Shown: positions 30,068-39,849 of the stretch, in pieces
How the letters are laid out: every line of letters starts with the position of its first letter
How positions within the stretch are numbered: the stretch's first letter is position 1
Assembly (NCBI RefSeq): GCF_021491915.1
Contig: NZ_CP090836.1
Coordinates: 2,280,501-2,344,500, forward strand
Direction: 5' to 3'
From: Paracoccus everestensis
Lineage (GTDB): Bacteria; Pseudomonadota; Alphaproteobacteria; Rhodobacterales; Rhodobacteraceae
Length of the DNA: 64,000 nucleotides
Program-made: the position numbers and the translations under genes
Notes under the pieces: model-generated
Databases searched by the model: none
Told to the model about the DNA's origin: nothing
Seen by the model: the letters and a program-made list of their open reading frames with translations, nothing else

Positions 30068-33034
30068 ATGACCGACCAACCCAACAACGCCGATTTCCAC
30101 GATTCGTCCTTCCTTCAAGGACACAACGCGGCCTATATCGAACAGCTTTACGGCCAGTGGGCGCAGAATCCGGGTGCCTTCGACGCCGCCTGGGACGCAT
30201 TCTTCCGCAGCCTGGGCGATACCGGAGAGGATGCCGCGCGCGAGGCCAGCGGCGCCAGCTGGAAGCGCGCCGACTGGCCGCCGGTGCCGTCGGATGAAAC
30301 CACCGCAGCCTTGACCGGCGAATGGGCGATGGCCTCCAAGGTCGAGGCCACCGCCGCGATGAAGAAGATCGCCGCCGTGGCCGAGGAAAAGGGCGTTCGC
30401 CTGACCGAGGACCAGATGCGCCAGGCGGTGCTGGATTCGATCCGCGCCCTGATGCTGATCCGGGCCTTCCGCATCCGCGGCCACCTGCACGCCAACCTGG
30501 ATCCGCTGGGCCTTCGCGACGTGCCCGACCATGGGGAACTGAACCCCGCCACCTATGGCTTCGGCCCCGGCGATCTGGACCGGCCGATCTTCATCGACAA
30601 CGTGCTGGGCCTGGAAATCGCATCCATCCGCCAGATCACCGAATTGATGCAGCGGACCTATTGCGGCACCTTCGCGATCCAGTTCATGCACATTTCCAAC
30701 CCCGACGAAGCCGCCTGGCTGAAGGAACGGATCGAGGGTTACGGCAAGGAAATCCAGTTCACCCAGGAAGGCCGCCGCGCCATCCTGAACAAGCTGGTCG
30801 AAGCTGAGGGCTTCGAGAAGTTCCTGCACGTGAAATACATGGGCACCAAGCGTTTCGGCCTTGACGGGGGCGAGGCGCTGATCCCGGCGATGGAACAGAT
30901 CATCAAGCGCGGCGGTGCCTTGGGGATCCGGGAAATCGTCGTGGGGATGCCGCACCGGGGCCGCTTGTCGGTGCTGGCCAACGTGCTGTCGAAACCCTAT
31001 CGCGCGATCTTCCACGAATTCCAGGGCGGCAGCTTCAAGCCCGAGGACGTGGACGGTTCGGGCGACGTGAAATACCACCTGGGCGCGTCCAGCGACCGGG
31101 AATTCGACGGCAATACGGTTCACCTGTCGCTGACTGCCAACCCGTCCCACCTGGAGGCCGTGAACCCCGTCGTGCTGGGCAAGGCGCGGGCCAAGGGCGA
31201 CCAGCTGGGCGACACGCATGATCGCACCGCGGTCCTGCCGATCCTGCTGCATGGCGACGCGGCCTTTGCGGGCCAGGGCGTGGTGGCCGAATGCCTGCAA
31301 TTGTCGGGCATCAAGGGCCACCGCACCGGGGGCTGCATCCATATCGTGGTGAACAACCAGATCGGTTTCACCACCGCGCCGCATTTCAGCCGCACCTCGC
31401 CCTATCCCACCGACATCGCCCTGATGGTCGAGGCGCCGATCTTCCACGTGAATGGCGACGACCCCGAGGCCGTGGTCCATGCCGCCAAGGTCGCGACCGA
31501 GTTCCGCCAGAAGTTCCAGAAGGACGTGGTGCTGGACATCTTCTGCTATCGCCGCTTCGGTCACAACGAAGGCGACGAGCCGATGTTCACCAACCCGGCG
31601 ATGTACACCAAGATCAAGGGCCACAAGACGACGCTGCAGCTTTACACCGAACGCCTGGTCGCAGACGGCCTGATCCCCGAGGGCGAGATCGAGGACATGA
31701 AGGCCGCGTTCCAGAACCACCTGAACGAGGAGTTCGAGGTGGGCAAGGCCTTCAAGCCGAACAAGGCCGACTGGCTGGACGGCAAGTGGTCGGGCCTGGA
31801 CCGCGAGGGCGCCGAATACGTTTCGGGCGAAACCGGGATCGAGCCGTCCACCATGGCCCAGATCGGCCGTGCGCTGACCACGGTTCCCGAAGGCCACAGC
31901 CTGCACAAGACGGTGGGCCGCCTTCTGGACGCCAAGCGCCAGATGTTCGAAACCGGCGAAGGTTTCGACTGGGCCACGGGCGAGGCGCTGGCCTTCGGAT
32001 CGCTGCTGGTGGAAGGCAAGACCGTGCGTCTGGCCGGCCAGGACAGCACGCGCGGCACCTTCAGCCAGCGTCATTCGGCATTCATCGACCAGAAGTCCGA
32101 GGATCGTTACTATCCGCTGAACCACATCGCCGACGGCCAGGCGCATTACGAGGTCATCGATTCGATGCTGTCGGAATATGCGGTCCTGGGCTTTGAATAC
32201 GGGTATTCGCTGGCCGAACCGAACGCGCTTGTGTTGTGGGAAGCCCAGTTCGGCGATTTCGCCAACGGCGCGCAGATCATGTTCGACCAGTTCATCTCGT
32301 CCGGCGAGAAGAAATGGCTGCGTATGTCCGGGCTGGTGATGTTGCTGCCCCACGGCTTCGAGGGCCAGGGACCGGAACATTCCTCCGCCCGCCTGGAACG
32401 GTTCCTGCAGATGTGCGCCGAGGATAACTGGATCGTCGCCAACTGCACGACGCCGGCCAACTATTTCCACATCCTGCGCCGCCAGATGCACCGCCGGTTC
32501 CGCAAGCCGCTGGTGCTGATGACGCCGAAATCGCTGCTGCGCCATCCCAAGGCCACCAGCCGGGCCGCGGATTTCCAGACCGGATCCACCTTCCACCGCG
32601 TGCTGTGGGACGACGCGCAGCAGGGCAGCTCCGACATCACGCTGGTGCCCGATCACCGCATCCGCCGCGTGGTGATCTGTTCGGGCAAGGTCTATTACGA
32701 CCTGCTGAAGGCGCGGGACGAGGCCGGGATCGACGACATCTATCTGTTGCGCCTGGAACAGTTCTATCCCTTCCCCGCGCAGTCGATGGTCAAGGAACTG
32801 GCCCGCTTCAAGGACGCCGAGATCATCTGGTGCCAGGAAGAGCCCAAGAACCAGGGAGGGTGGAGCTTCGTGGAGCCCTACCTGGAATGGTCGCTGGACC
32901 GGCTTGGCGCGCGACACAACCGCGCGCGCTATGTCGGGCGCAACGCCGCCGCATCGGTCGCCACGGGCCTTGGGTCGCGCCACAAGGCCGAGCAAGAGGC
33001 CCTGGTGTCCGAGGCGCTGTCGCTTGAAGGATGA
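30068..33034 (+). CDS. sucA: 2-oxoglutarate dehydrogenase E1 component
   Basis: 988-residue thiamine-diphosphate E1 enzyme that decarboxylates 2-oxoglutarate. N-terminal anchor [20 protein letters not shown] binds E2; [29 protein letters not shown] and [20 protein letters not shown] give the cofactor and Mg site; [14 protein letters not shown] is the transketolase Pyr-domain segment. Length is normal. AAGGA precedes the ATG. sucB follows after four bases. Confidence 0.98.
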   Translation: MTDQPNNADFHDSSFLQGHNAAYIEQLYGQWAQNPGAFDAAWDAFFRSLGDTGEDAAREASGASWKRADWPPVPSDETTAALTGEWAMASKVEATAAMKKIAAVAEEKGVRLTEDQMRQAVLDSIRALMLIRAFRIRGHLHANLDPLGLRDVPDHGELNPATYGFGPGDLDRPIFIDNVLGLEIASIRQITELMQRTYCGTFAIQFMHISNPDEAAWLKERIEGYGKEIQFTQEGRRAILNKLVEAEGFEKFLHVKYMGTKRFGLDGGEALIPAMEQIIKRGGALGIREIVVGMPHRGRLSVLANVLSKPYRAIFHEFQGGSFKPEDVDGSGDVKYHLGASSDREFDGNTVHLSLTANPSHLEAVNPVVLGKARAKGDQLGDTHDRTAVLPILLHGDAAFAGQGVVAECLQLSGIKGHRTGGCIHIVVNNQIGFTTAPHFSRTSPYPTDIALMVEAPIFHVNGDDPEAVVHAAKVATEFRQKFQKDVVLDIFCYRRFGHNEGDEPMFTNPAMYTKIKGHKTTLQLYTERLVADGLIPEGEIEDMKAAFQNHLNEEFEVGKAFKPNKADWLDGKWSGLDREGAEYVSGETGIEPSTMAQIGRALTTVPEGHSLHKTVGRLLDAKRQMFETGEGFDWATGEALAFGSLLVEGKTVRLAGQDSTRGTFSQRHSAFIDQKSEDRYYPLNHIADGQAHYEVIDSMLSEYAVLGFEYGYSLAEPNALVLWEAQFGDFANGAQIMFDQFISSGEKKWLRMSGLVMLLPHGFEGQGPEHSSARLERFLQMCAEDNWIVANCTTPANYFHILRRQMHRRFRKPLVLMTPKSLLRHPKATSRAADFQTGSTFHRVLWDDAQQGSSDITLVPDHRIRRVVICSGKVYYDLLKARDEAGIDDIYLLRLEQFYPFPAQSMVKELARFKDAEIIWCQEEPKNQGGWSFVEPYLEWSLDRLGARHNRARYVGRNAAASVATGLGSRHKAEQEALVSEALSLEG

Positions 33035-33038
33035 TCTG

Positions 33039-34640
33039 ATGCCCACTCAAGTCCGCGTGCCCGCACTGGGCGAATCCGTCACCGAGGCGACCGTCGCCAC
33101 CTGGTTCAAGAAACCGGGTGACGCGGTCGCGGTGGACGAGATGCTGTGCGAGTTGGAAACCGACAAGGTGACGGTCGAGGTGCCCAGCCCGGCTGCGGGC
33201 ATTCTGGCCGAAATCGTCGCGGCGGAAGGCGAAACCGTTGGTCCCGACGCGCTGCTGGCCCAGATCTCTGACGCCGGCAGCGACATCCCCCAAGAACAAC
33301 CGAAGGCCGAGACGGCCCAGAAGACCCCGGAAGGACAAAAGATGAGCGGCAAATCCGTGGACGTGATGGTCCCCGCGCTTGGCGAAAGCGTGACCGAGGC
33401 GACCGTGGCCACCTGGTTCAAGAAGCCCGGCGATACTGTCGCCGTGGACGAGATGCTGTGCGAACTGGAAACCGACAAGGTCTCGGTCGAGGTGCCCAGC
33501 CCCGCCGCCGGTGTCCTGGCGGACATCCTGGCCGAGGAAGGCGCGACCGTGGACGCCAAGGCGCGCCTGGCGATCATCACCGAAGGCGCGGCGGGTGCAG
33601 CGCCCCGTCCGGCCGAACGGCCCGCCAGCGGATCCGCCGACAACAAGGGCGCCTATGGCAATGCCGCGCCCCCGGTCGGGTCCGCATCGGGCGGCGAGGA
33701 CGGGACCACGGCAGGCGAGGTCGGATCGCCCGGCGCCGGCCCCGAACAGATGCAGCCCCGTTCCGATGTTGAGGACGCGCCCTCGGCCAAGAAAGCCATG
33801 GCCGAAAAGGGTGTCAGCCGCGACCAGGTGACGGGTTCGGGCCGCGATGGCCGGATCATGAAGGAAGACGTGGCCAAGGCCCAACCCGCGGCCAAACCGG
33901 CCGCCCCTGCCCCGGCGGCCCCCCGCCCGGCCGAGGATGCCGCGCGCGAGGAACGGGTGAAAATGACCCGCCTGCGCCAGACCATCGCGCGCCGCCTGAA
34001 GGACGCGCAGAACACCGCGGCGATGCTGACGACCTATAACGAGGCCGACATGAGCGGCATCATGGGGCTTCGCAACGAATACAAGGACGCCTTCGAGAAG
34101 AAGCACAAGGTCAAGCTGGGCTTCATGTCCTTCTTCGTGAAGGCCTGCTGCCACGCCCTGAAGGAAGTCCCCGAGGTCAACGCGGAAATCGACGGCACCG
34201 ACGTGGTTTACAAGAACTATGTCAACATGGGCGTGGCCGTGGGCACCCCCTCGGGTCTGGTTGTCCCCGTGGTCCGCGACGCCGATCAAAAGGGCTTTGC
34301 CGCGATCGAGAAGGAAATCGCGGAACTGGGCTCCAAGGGCCGCGACGGCAAGCTGACCATGCAGGAAATGCAGGGCGGCACCTTCACCATCTCGAACGGG
34401 GGGGTTTACGGCTCGCTGATGTCCTCGCCCATCCTGAATCCGCCGCAGTCGGGGATCCTGGGAATGCACAAGATCCAGGACCGCCCGGTCGTGGTGGGCG
34501 GGCAGATCGTCATCCGTCCGATGATGTATCTGGCGCTGTCCTATGACCACCGGGTCGTGGACGGCAAGGGCGCCGTGACCTTCCTGGTGCGCGTCAAGGA
34601 AGCGCTGGAGGATCCGCGCCGCCTGCTGATGGATCTGTAA
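33039..34640 (+). CDS. sucB: Dihydrolipoyl succinyltransferase E2 with two lipoyl domains
   Basis: 533 residues, against about 405 in E. coli. Two nearly identical lipoyl domains sit at residues 1-77 and about 104-180, each with the lipoylated Lys in ELETDKV(T/S)VEVPSP. Next come a Gly/Pro/Ala linker, a peripheral E1/E3-binding segment ([20 protein letters not shown]), and the catalytic core with [13 protein letters not shown] (His-x3-Asp-Gly). The ATG follows GAAGGATG. Other Rhodobacteraceae may share the double domain, but I cannot check this. Confidence 0.96.
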   Translation: MPTQVRVPALGESVTEATVATWFKKPGDAVAVDEMLCELETDKVTVEVPSPAAGILAEIVAAEGETVGPDALLAQISDAGSDIPQEQPKAETAQKTPEGQKMSGKSVDVMVPALGESVTEATVATWFKKPGDTVAVDEMLCELETDKVSVEVPSPAAGVLADILAEEGATVDAKARLAIITEGAAGAAPRPAERPASGSADNKGAYGNAAPPVGSASGGEDGTTAGEVGSPGAGPEQMQPRSDVEDAPSAKKAMAEKGVSRDQVTGSGRDGRIMKEDVAKAQPAAKPAAPAPAAPRPAEDAAREERVKMTRLRQTIARRLKDAQNTAAMLTTYNEADMSGIMGLRNEYKDAFEKKHKVKLGFMSFFVKACCHALKEVPEVNAEIDGTDVVYKNYVNMGVAVGTPSGLVVPVVRDADQKGFAAIEKEIAELGSKGRDGKLTMQEMQGGTFTISNGGVYGSLMSSPILNPPQSGILGMHKIQDRPVVVGGQIVIRPMMYLALSYDHRVVDGKGAVTFLVRVKEALEDPRRLLMDL

Positions 34641-34647
34641 CACCACA

Positions 34648-34679
34648 GGGCACCTCCGCACGCGCGGCGGTGCCTTTTT
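34648..34679 (+). terminator. Rho-independent terminator after sucB
   Basis: GGCACC and GGTGCC form the base of a stem around a GC-rich 14-base region, followed by TTTTT. It lies eight bases after the sucB stop and would end or attenuate the suc transcript before the small genes. Confidence 0.75.
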
Positions 34680-34694
34680 GCGAAAGGCCAGGCC

Positions 34695-34949
34695 ATGCAA
34701 CTGATCGCCCATTACACCCTCGTCGATTATGCGGCCTTCCGTGCCGCCTTTGACGCCGATGCCGAGGATCGCGGCCATAACGGGCTGTCGCTGCTGCAAT
34801 TGTGGCGCGAGGATGGCGGCAATGCCTGGGCGTTGTATCAGGTGAACGACGCCAAGGCCGCGCGGGCCTATCTGTCCGGGGGCGCCGCTGCCTTCAATGC
34901 GCAGGCAGGCGTCAGCGCGACCGATTTCCACTTCCTGGAAACCGCCTGA
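34695..34949 (+). CDS. Small hypothetical protein (ferredoxin-fold-like) after sucB
   Basis: 84 residues: LIAHYTLVDYAAFRAAFDAD, SLLQLWREDGGNAWALYQVN and FLETA. The order of a strand, a helix from FRAAF, two strands and a helix from AKAARAYL fits a small alpha/beta dimeric ferredoxin-like fold such as DUF1330 or related stress-domain proteins, but I do not recognise a family. No signal peptide, so cytosolic. It ends two bases before the MAPEG gene, which suggests they are translated together. Confidence 0.65.
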   Translation: MQLIAHYTLVDYAAFRAAFDADAEDRGHNGLSLLQLWREDGGNAWALYQVNDAKAARAYLSGGAAAFNAQAGVSATDFHFLETA

Positions 34950-34950
34950 C

Positions 34951-35343
34951 ATGATGACCCCCGAACTGACCGTTCTGGCCCTTGCGGGCCTCGTGCAGGC
35001 CATCCAGTTTGCCGCCTTTTCGATCACCGCGAATCTTCAGGTCGGCCCCAAGGTCGCCATGGGACCGCGCGACAATGCTCCGGCCCTGAAGGGAACGGCC
35101 GGGCGCCTGCAACGTGCGCTGAACAACCATTTCGAAGGGTTGATCCTGTTCACTTTGGCAGTGGTCGTGGTCACGCTTGGCGGGCAGTCGTCCGGCGTCA
35201 CCGCAACCTGCGCATGGATTTATCTTGCCGCGCGAATCCTTTATGTCCCCGCCTATGTTCTTGGCTGGGTGCCTTGGCGCTCGGCCATCTGGGCCGTGGG
35301 GTTCGCGGCAACGATGTTGATGATATTGGCCGCGCTGTTCTAG
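34951..35343 (+). CDS. MAPEG family membrane protein
   Basis: 130 residues with four hydrophobic helices typical of the MAPEG superfamily (glutathione- and eicosanoid-metabolising membrane proteins; bacterial members are poorly characterised). Landmarks are VGPKVAMGPRDNAPALKG and GRLQRALNNHFEGLILFTLA, including the conserved Arg-x-x-N-H-x-E segment for glutathione. Two ATGs (34951, 34954) are possible starts. It is between the 84-residue gene and lpd; no known link to TCA enzymes. Confidence 0.88.
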   Translation: MMTPELTVLALAGLVQAIQFAAFSITANLQVGPKVAMGPRDNAPALKGTAGRLQRALNNHFEGLILFTLAVVVVTLGGQSSGVTATCAWIYLAARILYVPAYVLGWVPWRSAIWAVGFAATMLMILAALF

Positions 35344-35376
35344 GCAGCGGCCGTGAGGGACAAGAAGGAACAAGCC

Positions 35377-36771
35377 ATGTCCACCTATGATCTGATCGTG
35401 ATCGGCGCCGGGCCGGGCGGTTATGTCTGCGCCATCCGCGCAGCCCAGCTTGGTCTGAAGGTCGCCTGCGTCGAGGGGCGCGACACCCTGGGCGGCACCT
35501 GCCTGAACGTGGGCTGCATCCCGTCCAAGGCCCTGCTGCACGCCAGCCACATGGCGCATGAAGCCCATGAGAACTTCGAAAAGATGGGCCTGAACGTGGG
35601 CAACGTCGAGGTCGATTGGCAGAAGATGCAGGGCTACAAGGCCGACACGGTCGCGGGCAACACCAAGGGCATCGAGTTCCTGTTCAAGAAGAACAAGATC
35701 GACTGGCTGAAAGGCTGGGCAGAGATCCCGGCGCCGGGCAAGGTCAAGGTCGGCGACACCACGCACGAGGCCAGGAACATCGTGATCGCCACCGGATCGG
35801 TCCCGTCGGCGCTGAAGGGGGTGACGGTGGACAACGACGCGGGCATCGTGGTGGATTCCACCGGCGTTCTGACCTTGCCGAAGATCCCCGGGTCCATGGT
35901 CGTGATCGGCGCGGGCGTGATCGGGCTGGAACTGGGTTCGGTCTATGCCCGCTTGGGGACACAGGTGACCGTGGTCGAATACCTGGACGCCATCACCCCC
36001 GGCATGGACGCCGAGGTGCAAAAGCAGTTCCAGAAGATCCTGACCAAGCAGGGCCTAAAATTCGTCATGGGCGCTGCTGTGTCGGGGGTCGAGGCTGCCG
36101 AAGGCGGGGCCAAGGTCAACTATGCCTTGCGCAAGGACGACAGCCAGCACAGCCTGGACGCCGAGGTCGTGCTGGTCGCCACCGGCCGCCGCCCCTATGC
36201 CGACGGCTTGGGCCTTGACGCCCTGGGCATCCAGGTGACCGACCGGGGCTATGTCAAGGTGGACGGCCATTGGCAAACCTCGGTTCCCGGCATTTATGCC
36301 ATCGGCGACGCGGCCCCCGGCCCGATGCTGGCCCACAAGGCCGAGGACGAGGGCATGGCCGTGGCCGAGGTGATCGCGGGCAAGCATGGCCATGTGAATT
36401 ATGACGTGATCCCCGGCGTGATCTATACCATGCCCGAGGTCGCGGCAGTCGGCCTGACCGAGGAAGCCGCCAAGGCTGACGGTCGCAAGATCAAGGTGGG
36501 CAAGTTCCCCTTCATGGGCAATGCGCGCGCCAAGGCGGTGATGCAGGCGGACGGGTTCGTCAAGCTGATCGCCGATGCGGAAACCGACCGGATCCTCGGC
36601 TGTCACATCATCGGCCCGAATGCCGGAGAGATGATCCACGAGGTCTGCGTGGCGATGGAATTCGGCGCGGCCGCGCAGGATCTGGCGCTGACCTGCCATG
36701 CGCATCCGACCACCTCGGAAGCCGTACGCGAAGCGGCGCTGGCCTGCGGCGACGGCGCGATCCATGTTTGA
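35377..36771 (+). CDS. lpd: Dihydrolipoyl dehydrogenase E3
   Basis: 464-residue flavoprotein that reoxidises the dihydrolipoyl groups of Suc[21 protein letters not shown] is the FAD fold; [19 protein letters not shown] carries the redox disulfide; [20 protein letters not shown] is the NAD fold; [12 protein letters not shown] carries the catalytic His. AGAAGGAACAAG precedes the ATG. The gene lies within the suc block, so E3 is probably dedicated to 2-oxoglutarate dehydrogenase. The lytic transglycosylase gene overlaps its end by eight bases. Confidence 0.97.
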   Translation: MSTYDLIVIGAGPGGYVCAIRAAQLGLKVACVEGRDTLGGTCLNVGCIPSKALLHASHMAHEAHENFEKMGLNVGNVEVDWQKMQGYKADTVAGNTKGIEFLFKKNKIDWLKGWAEIPAPGKVKVGDTTHEARNIVIATGSVPSALKGVTVDNDAGIVVDSTGVLTLPKIPGSMVVIGAGVIGLELGSVYARLGTQVTVVEYLDAITPGMDAEVQKQFQKILTKQGLKFVMGAAVSGVEAAEGGAKVNYALRKDDSQHSLDAEVVLVATGRRPYADGLGLDALGIQVTDRGYVKVDGHWQTSVPGIYAIGDAAPGPMLAHKAEDEGMAVAEVIAGKHGHVNYDVIPGVIYTMPEVAAVGLTEEAAKADGRKIKVGKFPFMGNARAKAVMQADGFVKLIADAETDRILGCHIIGPNAGEMIHEVCVAMEFGAAAQDLALTCHAHPTTSEAVREAALACGDGAIHV

Positions 36772-37234
36772 TCTTGGCCGGCGCGGGCTGATCCTGGCGA
36801 CGCTTGCCCTTGCCGCCTGCGGCGGGGGCGGTGCCCCGATGCCGGGGGGCCTGGGCCGCAACGGGCTTTACCCGAACGAGACGCCGGAACTGCGCGCGCG
36901 CATCAATTACTGGTCGCGCCAGTATCAGGTGCCGTCCGCCATGGTGCAACGGATCATCCTGCGGGAATCGCAGCATCGGCCCGGTGCGCGCAACGGTTCG
37001 TATTACGGGCTGATGCAGCTGAGTCCGCAAACCGCCCGCACCATGGGCCATCGCGGATCGCCGGCCAGCCTGCTGGATGCGGATACGAACCTGCGCTATG
37101 GCGTCAAATACCTGCGCGGCGCCTGGATGGTGGCGGACGGCAACCCCGACAAGACGGTCATGTGGTATTCGCGCGGCTATTACTACGAAGCCAAGCGCAA
37201 GGGCCTGTTGAAGCAAACCGGCCTGCGGGGCTGA
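36764..37234 (+). CDS. Lytic transglycosylase lipoprotein (SLT domain)
   Basis: 156 residues: signal [13 protein letters not shown] with lipobox LAAC, then a compact SLT (goose-lysozyme-like) domain. [20 protein letters not shown] contains the catalytic Glu in [23 protein letters not shown] and YLRGAWMV are the other SLT motifs. It cleaves peptidoglycan glycan strands with anhydro-muramyl ends. The start lies inside the lpd 3' end with an eight-base overlap. It is a short member lacking extra domains. Confidence 0.85.
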   Translation: MFDLGRRGLILATLALAACGGGGAPMPGGLGRNGLYPNETPELRARINYWSRQYQVPSAMVQRIILRESQHRPGARNGSYYGLMQLSPQTARTMGHRGSPASLLDADTNLRYGVKYLRGAWMVADGNPDKTVMWYSRGYYYEAKRKGLLKQTGLRG

Positions 37235-37237
37235 GGC

Positions 37238-37310
37238 TTCTTCTTCACGCAAATATCCTCGGGGGTGAATTGCGCCCCGGGCGCAAGAGGGGGCGCGAGC
37301 GCCCCCTTTC
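37238..37310 (-). repeat. 3'-end element, copy 3: hairpin + GGATATTTGCGTGAAGAA
   Basis: Minus-strand reading behind pgk: AGGGGGCGC pairs with GCGCCCCCT (37288-37307), then CACCCCCGAGGATATTTGCG and TGAAGAAGAA. The tail matches copy 2. On the plus strand the same stem followed by TTTCTTC may terminate the lytic transglycosylase gene. Confidence 0.6.
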
Positions 37311-37314
37311 TTCG

Positions 37315-38520
37315 TCAACCGTGCCGCGCCGCCTTCAGCGCCGCGACGCCAGGCAGTTCCTTGCCCTCCATCCATTCCAGGAAGGCACCCCCTGCGGTCG
37401 AGATAAATGTAAAGTCCCCGGCCACGCCCGCCTTGTTCAGCGCAGCCACCGTATCGCCGCCCCCTGCGACCGAAATCAGCCTTCCGTCCCGCGTCAGCCC
37501 GGCCGCCGCTTGCGCCGCCGCATTGGTGGCGCGGTCGAACGGCTCGATCTCGAAGGCGCCAAGGGGGCCGTTCCAGATCAGCGTCTTGCACCGCGCCATC
37601 GCCTCGCGCAGCGCATCGACGGTCGCGGGACCGGCATCCAGGATCATCGCATCCGCCGGGCAGTCCTCGACCGGCAGCACCTGGGATTCGGCGCCCGCCT
37701 TGAACTCGCGCGCCACGACGATGTCCAGCGGCAGGTGGATCACGCAGCCCCCCTGGTCGGCCTTTTCCAGGATCTGGCGCGCGGTGTCGGCCATGTCGCG
37801 TTCGGCCAGGGACGTGCCCACCTCGACCCCCTTGGCCACCAGGAAGGTGTTCGCCATGCCGCCCCCGATCACCAGGTGGTCGACCTTGTCCACCAGGTTC
37901 ATCAGCAGATCCAGCTTGGTCGAAACCTTGGCTCCGCCAACAACCGCCATCACCGGCCGCTGCGGCGTTCCAAGGGCCGCGTCAAGCGCCTTCAGCTCCG
38001 CCTCCATCAGGCGCCCCGCACCCGACGGCAACAGCCGTGCCAGCCCCTCGGTCGATCCATGTGCCCGGTGCGCGGCGGAAAAGGCGTCGTTCACGTAAGC
38101 CCCGCCTAAGGCCGCCAGCGATGCGGCAAAGGTGGGGTCGTTCGCCTCCTCGCCTTCATGAAAGCGCGTGTTTTCCAACAACGCCACGTCGCCCGGCTTC
38201 AGCCCGGCGACCACCCGCTTGGCAGGCCCCCCGATGCAATCGTCGGCAAAGACCACCGTTTGCCCAAGCGCCGCTTCCAGCGCGGGCAGGATCTGCTTCA
38301 GGCTCATGGCATCGACGCGCTTGCCCTTGGGGCGGTCGAAATGCGCCAGCAGGACCGGAATGCCGCCCCGTGCCTGGATGTCCTTGACGGTCGGCACGAT
38401 CTTTTCGATCCGTGTCGCATCCGTCACCCGGCCGTCTTCCACGGGCACGTTCACGTCCACGCGGGTCAGGACGACCTTGCCGTCCATCTCCAGATCGTCA
38501 ATCGTCTTGAAATCGGCCAT
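37315..38520 (-). CDS. pgk: Phosphoglycerate kinase
   Basis: 401-residue glycolytic enzyme making ATP from 1,3-bisphosphoglycerate, or the reverse in gluconeogenesis. [19 protein letters not shown] and [12 protein letters not shown] (LxH-x2-RP in the second) bind phosphoglycerate; [36 protein letters not shown] and the C-terminal [16 protein letters not shown] bind ATP. In the usual RVDxNVP motif the sequence is intact. The ATG precedes ADFKTIDDL; the upstream open frame is not conserved. Divergent from the cyclophilin pair. Confidence 0.97.
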   Translation of the reverse strand: MADFKTIDDLEMDGKVVLTRVDVNVPVEDGRVTDATRIEKIVPTVKDIQARGGIPVLLAHFDRPKGKRVDAMSLKQILPALEAALGQTVVFADDCIGGPAKRVVAGLKPGDVALLENTRFHEGEEANDPTFAASLAALGGAYVNDAFSAAHRAHGSTEGLARLLPSGAGRLMEAELKALDAALGTPQRPVMAVVGGAKVSTKLDLLMNLVDKVDHLVIGGGMANTFLVAKGVEVGTSLAERDMADTARQILEKADQGGCVIHLPLDIVVAREFKAGAESQVLPVEDCPADAMILDAGPATVDALREAMARCKTLIWNGPLGAFEIEPFDRATNAAAQAAAGLTRDGRLISVAGGGDTVAALNKAGVAGDFTFISTAGGAFLEWMEGKELPGVAALKAARHG

Positions 38521-38682
38521 CTGTGGTCCTTTCGGGCTTTTGGGGCGTCGAAGGCTTGTCCCGCATGGGGCCGTTCGCGTCAACTCTCGCGTAAGGGTGA
38601 TCCCGCCGTGATCGGGTTTGCGCGTTGCCCTTGGGGCGCCGAAGCCCTAGACCAAGACGCAAACCTTGCAAAGGAGAGCCGC

Positions 38683-39181
38683 ATGGCCGAGATCGCCGAT
38701 CCCGAAAACACCATCATCATCGAATTGAAGGATGGTCCCGTCGTCATCGAACTGCTGGCCGATGTCGCGCCCAAGCACGCCGCGCGCATGAAGGAACTGG
38801 CCCGCGCCGGAAAATACGACAACGTGGCCTTTCACCGCGTGATCGACGGCTTCATGGCACAGACCGGCGATGTGCAGCATGCCAACATGGAAAACAACTA
38901 TGCCCCGGGCCGCGCGGGCACCGGCGGTTCGGACCTGCCCGACCTTCCGGCCGAATTTTCCAAGCTGCCCCATGATCGCGGCACCTTGGGCGCGGCGCGG
39001 TCGCAGAACCCGAACAGCGCCAACAGCCAGTTCTTCATCAACTTCAAGGACAACCACTTCCTGAACGGCCAGTACACCGTTTATGGCCGGGTGATTTCCG
39101 GGATGGAGCACGTGGACAAGATCGCCAAGGGCGAACCGCCTGCAAACCCCGACCGGATGATTTCGGTCAAGGTGGCTGCCG

Positions 39182-39189
<8 letters not shown>
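38683..39189 (+). CDS. Peptidyl-prolyl cis-trans isomerase, cyclophilin type (cytoplasmic)
   Basis: 168 residues of the cyclophilin (PpiB) family with no signal peptide. The catalytic region is FHRVIDGFMAQTGDV (Arg, Gln), TLGAARSQNPNSANSQFFIN and a C-terminal GRVISGMEHVDKI. AAAGGAGAG precedes the ATG. The next gene, overlapping by eight bases, encodes a secreted relative, so the pair looks like a duplication where one copy gained a signal sequence. Confidence 0.95.
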
Positions 39190-39772
<583 letters not shown>

Positions 39773-39781
39773 GTCGGCATG

Positions 39782-39806
39782 AAGGGGGCCCCGCGCCCCC
39801 TTTTTC
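39782..39806 (+). terminator. Rho-independent terminator after the cyclophilin pair
   Basis: AAGGGGGC and GCCCCCTT form an eight-base stem around CCCGC, followed by TTTTT counting paired bases. It lies just before a TTG start of the PPDK-like frame, which favours the later ATG as the real start. Confidence 0.85.
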
Positions 39807-39849
39807 GCACTTGCAGCATCGGCTGCCACGCGCCTATCGTTTCCGCGAC

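Noticed and set aside
30050..33046. 998-codon open frame antisense to sucA
   Set aside because: It mirrors sucA, which has full family motifs; high third-position GC keeps the opposite frame open and its translation is low-complexity.
33039..33600. SucB lipoyl repeat as an assembly duplication
   Set aside because: The two copies differ at several residues (for example KVTVEV and [16 protein letters not shown] and [10 protein letters not shown]), so they are distinct domains, though raw reads would settle it.
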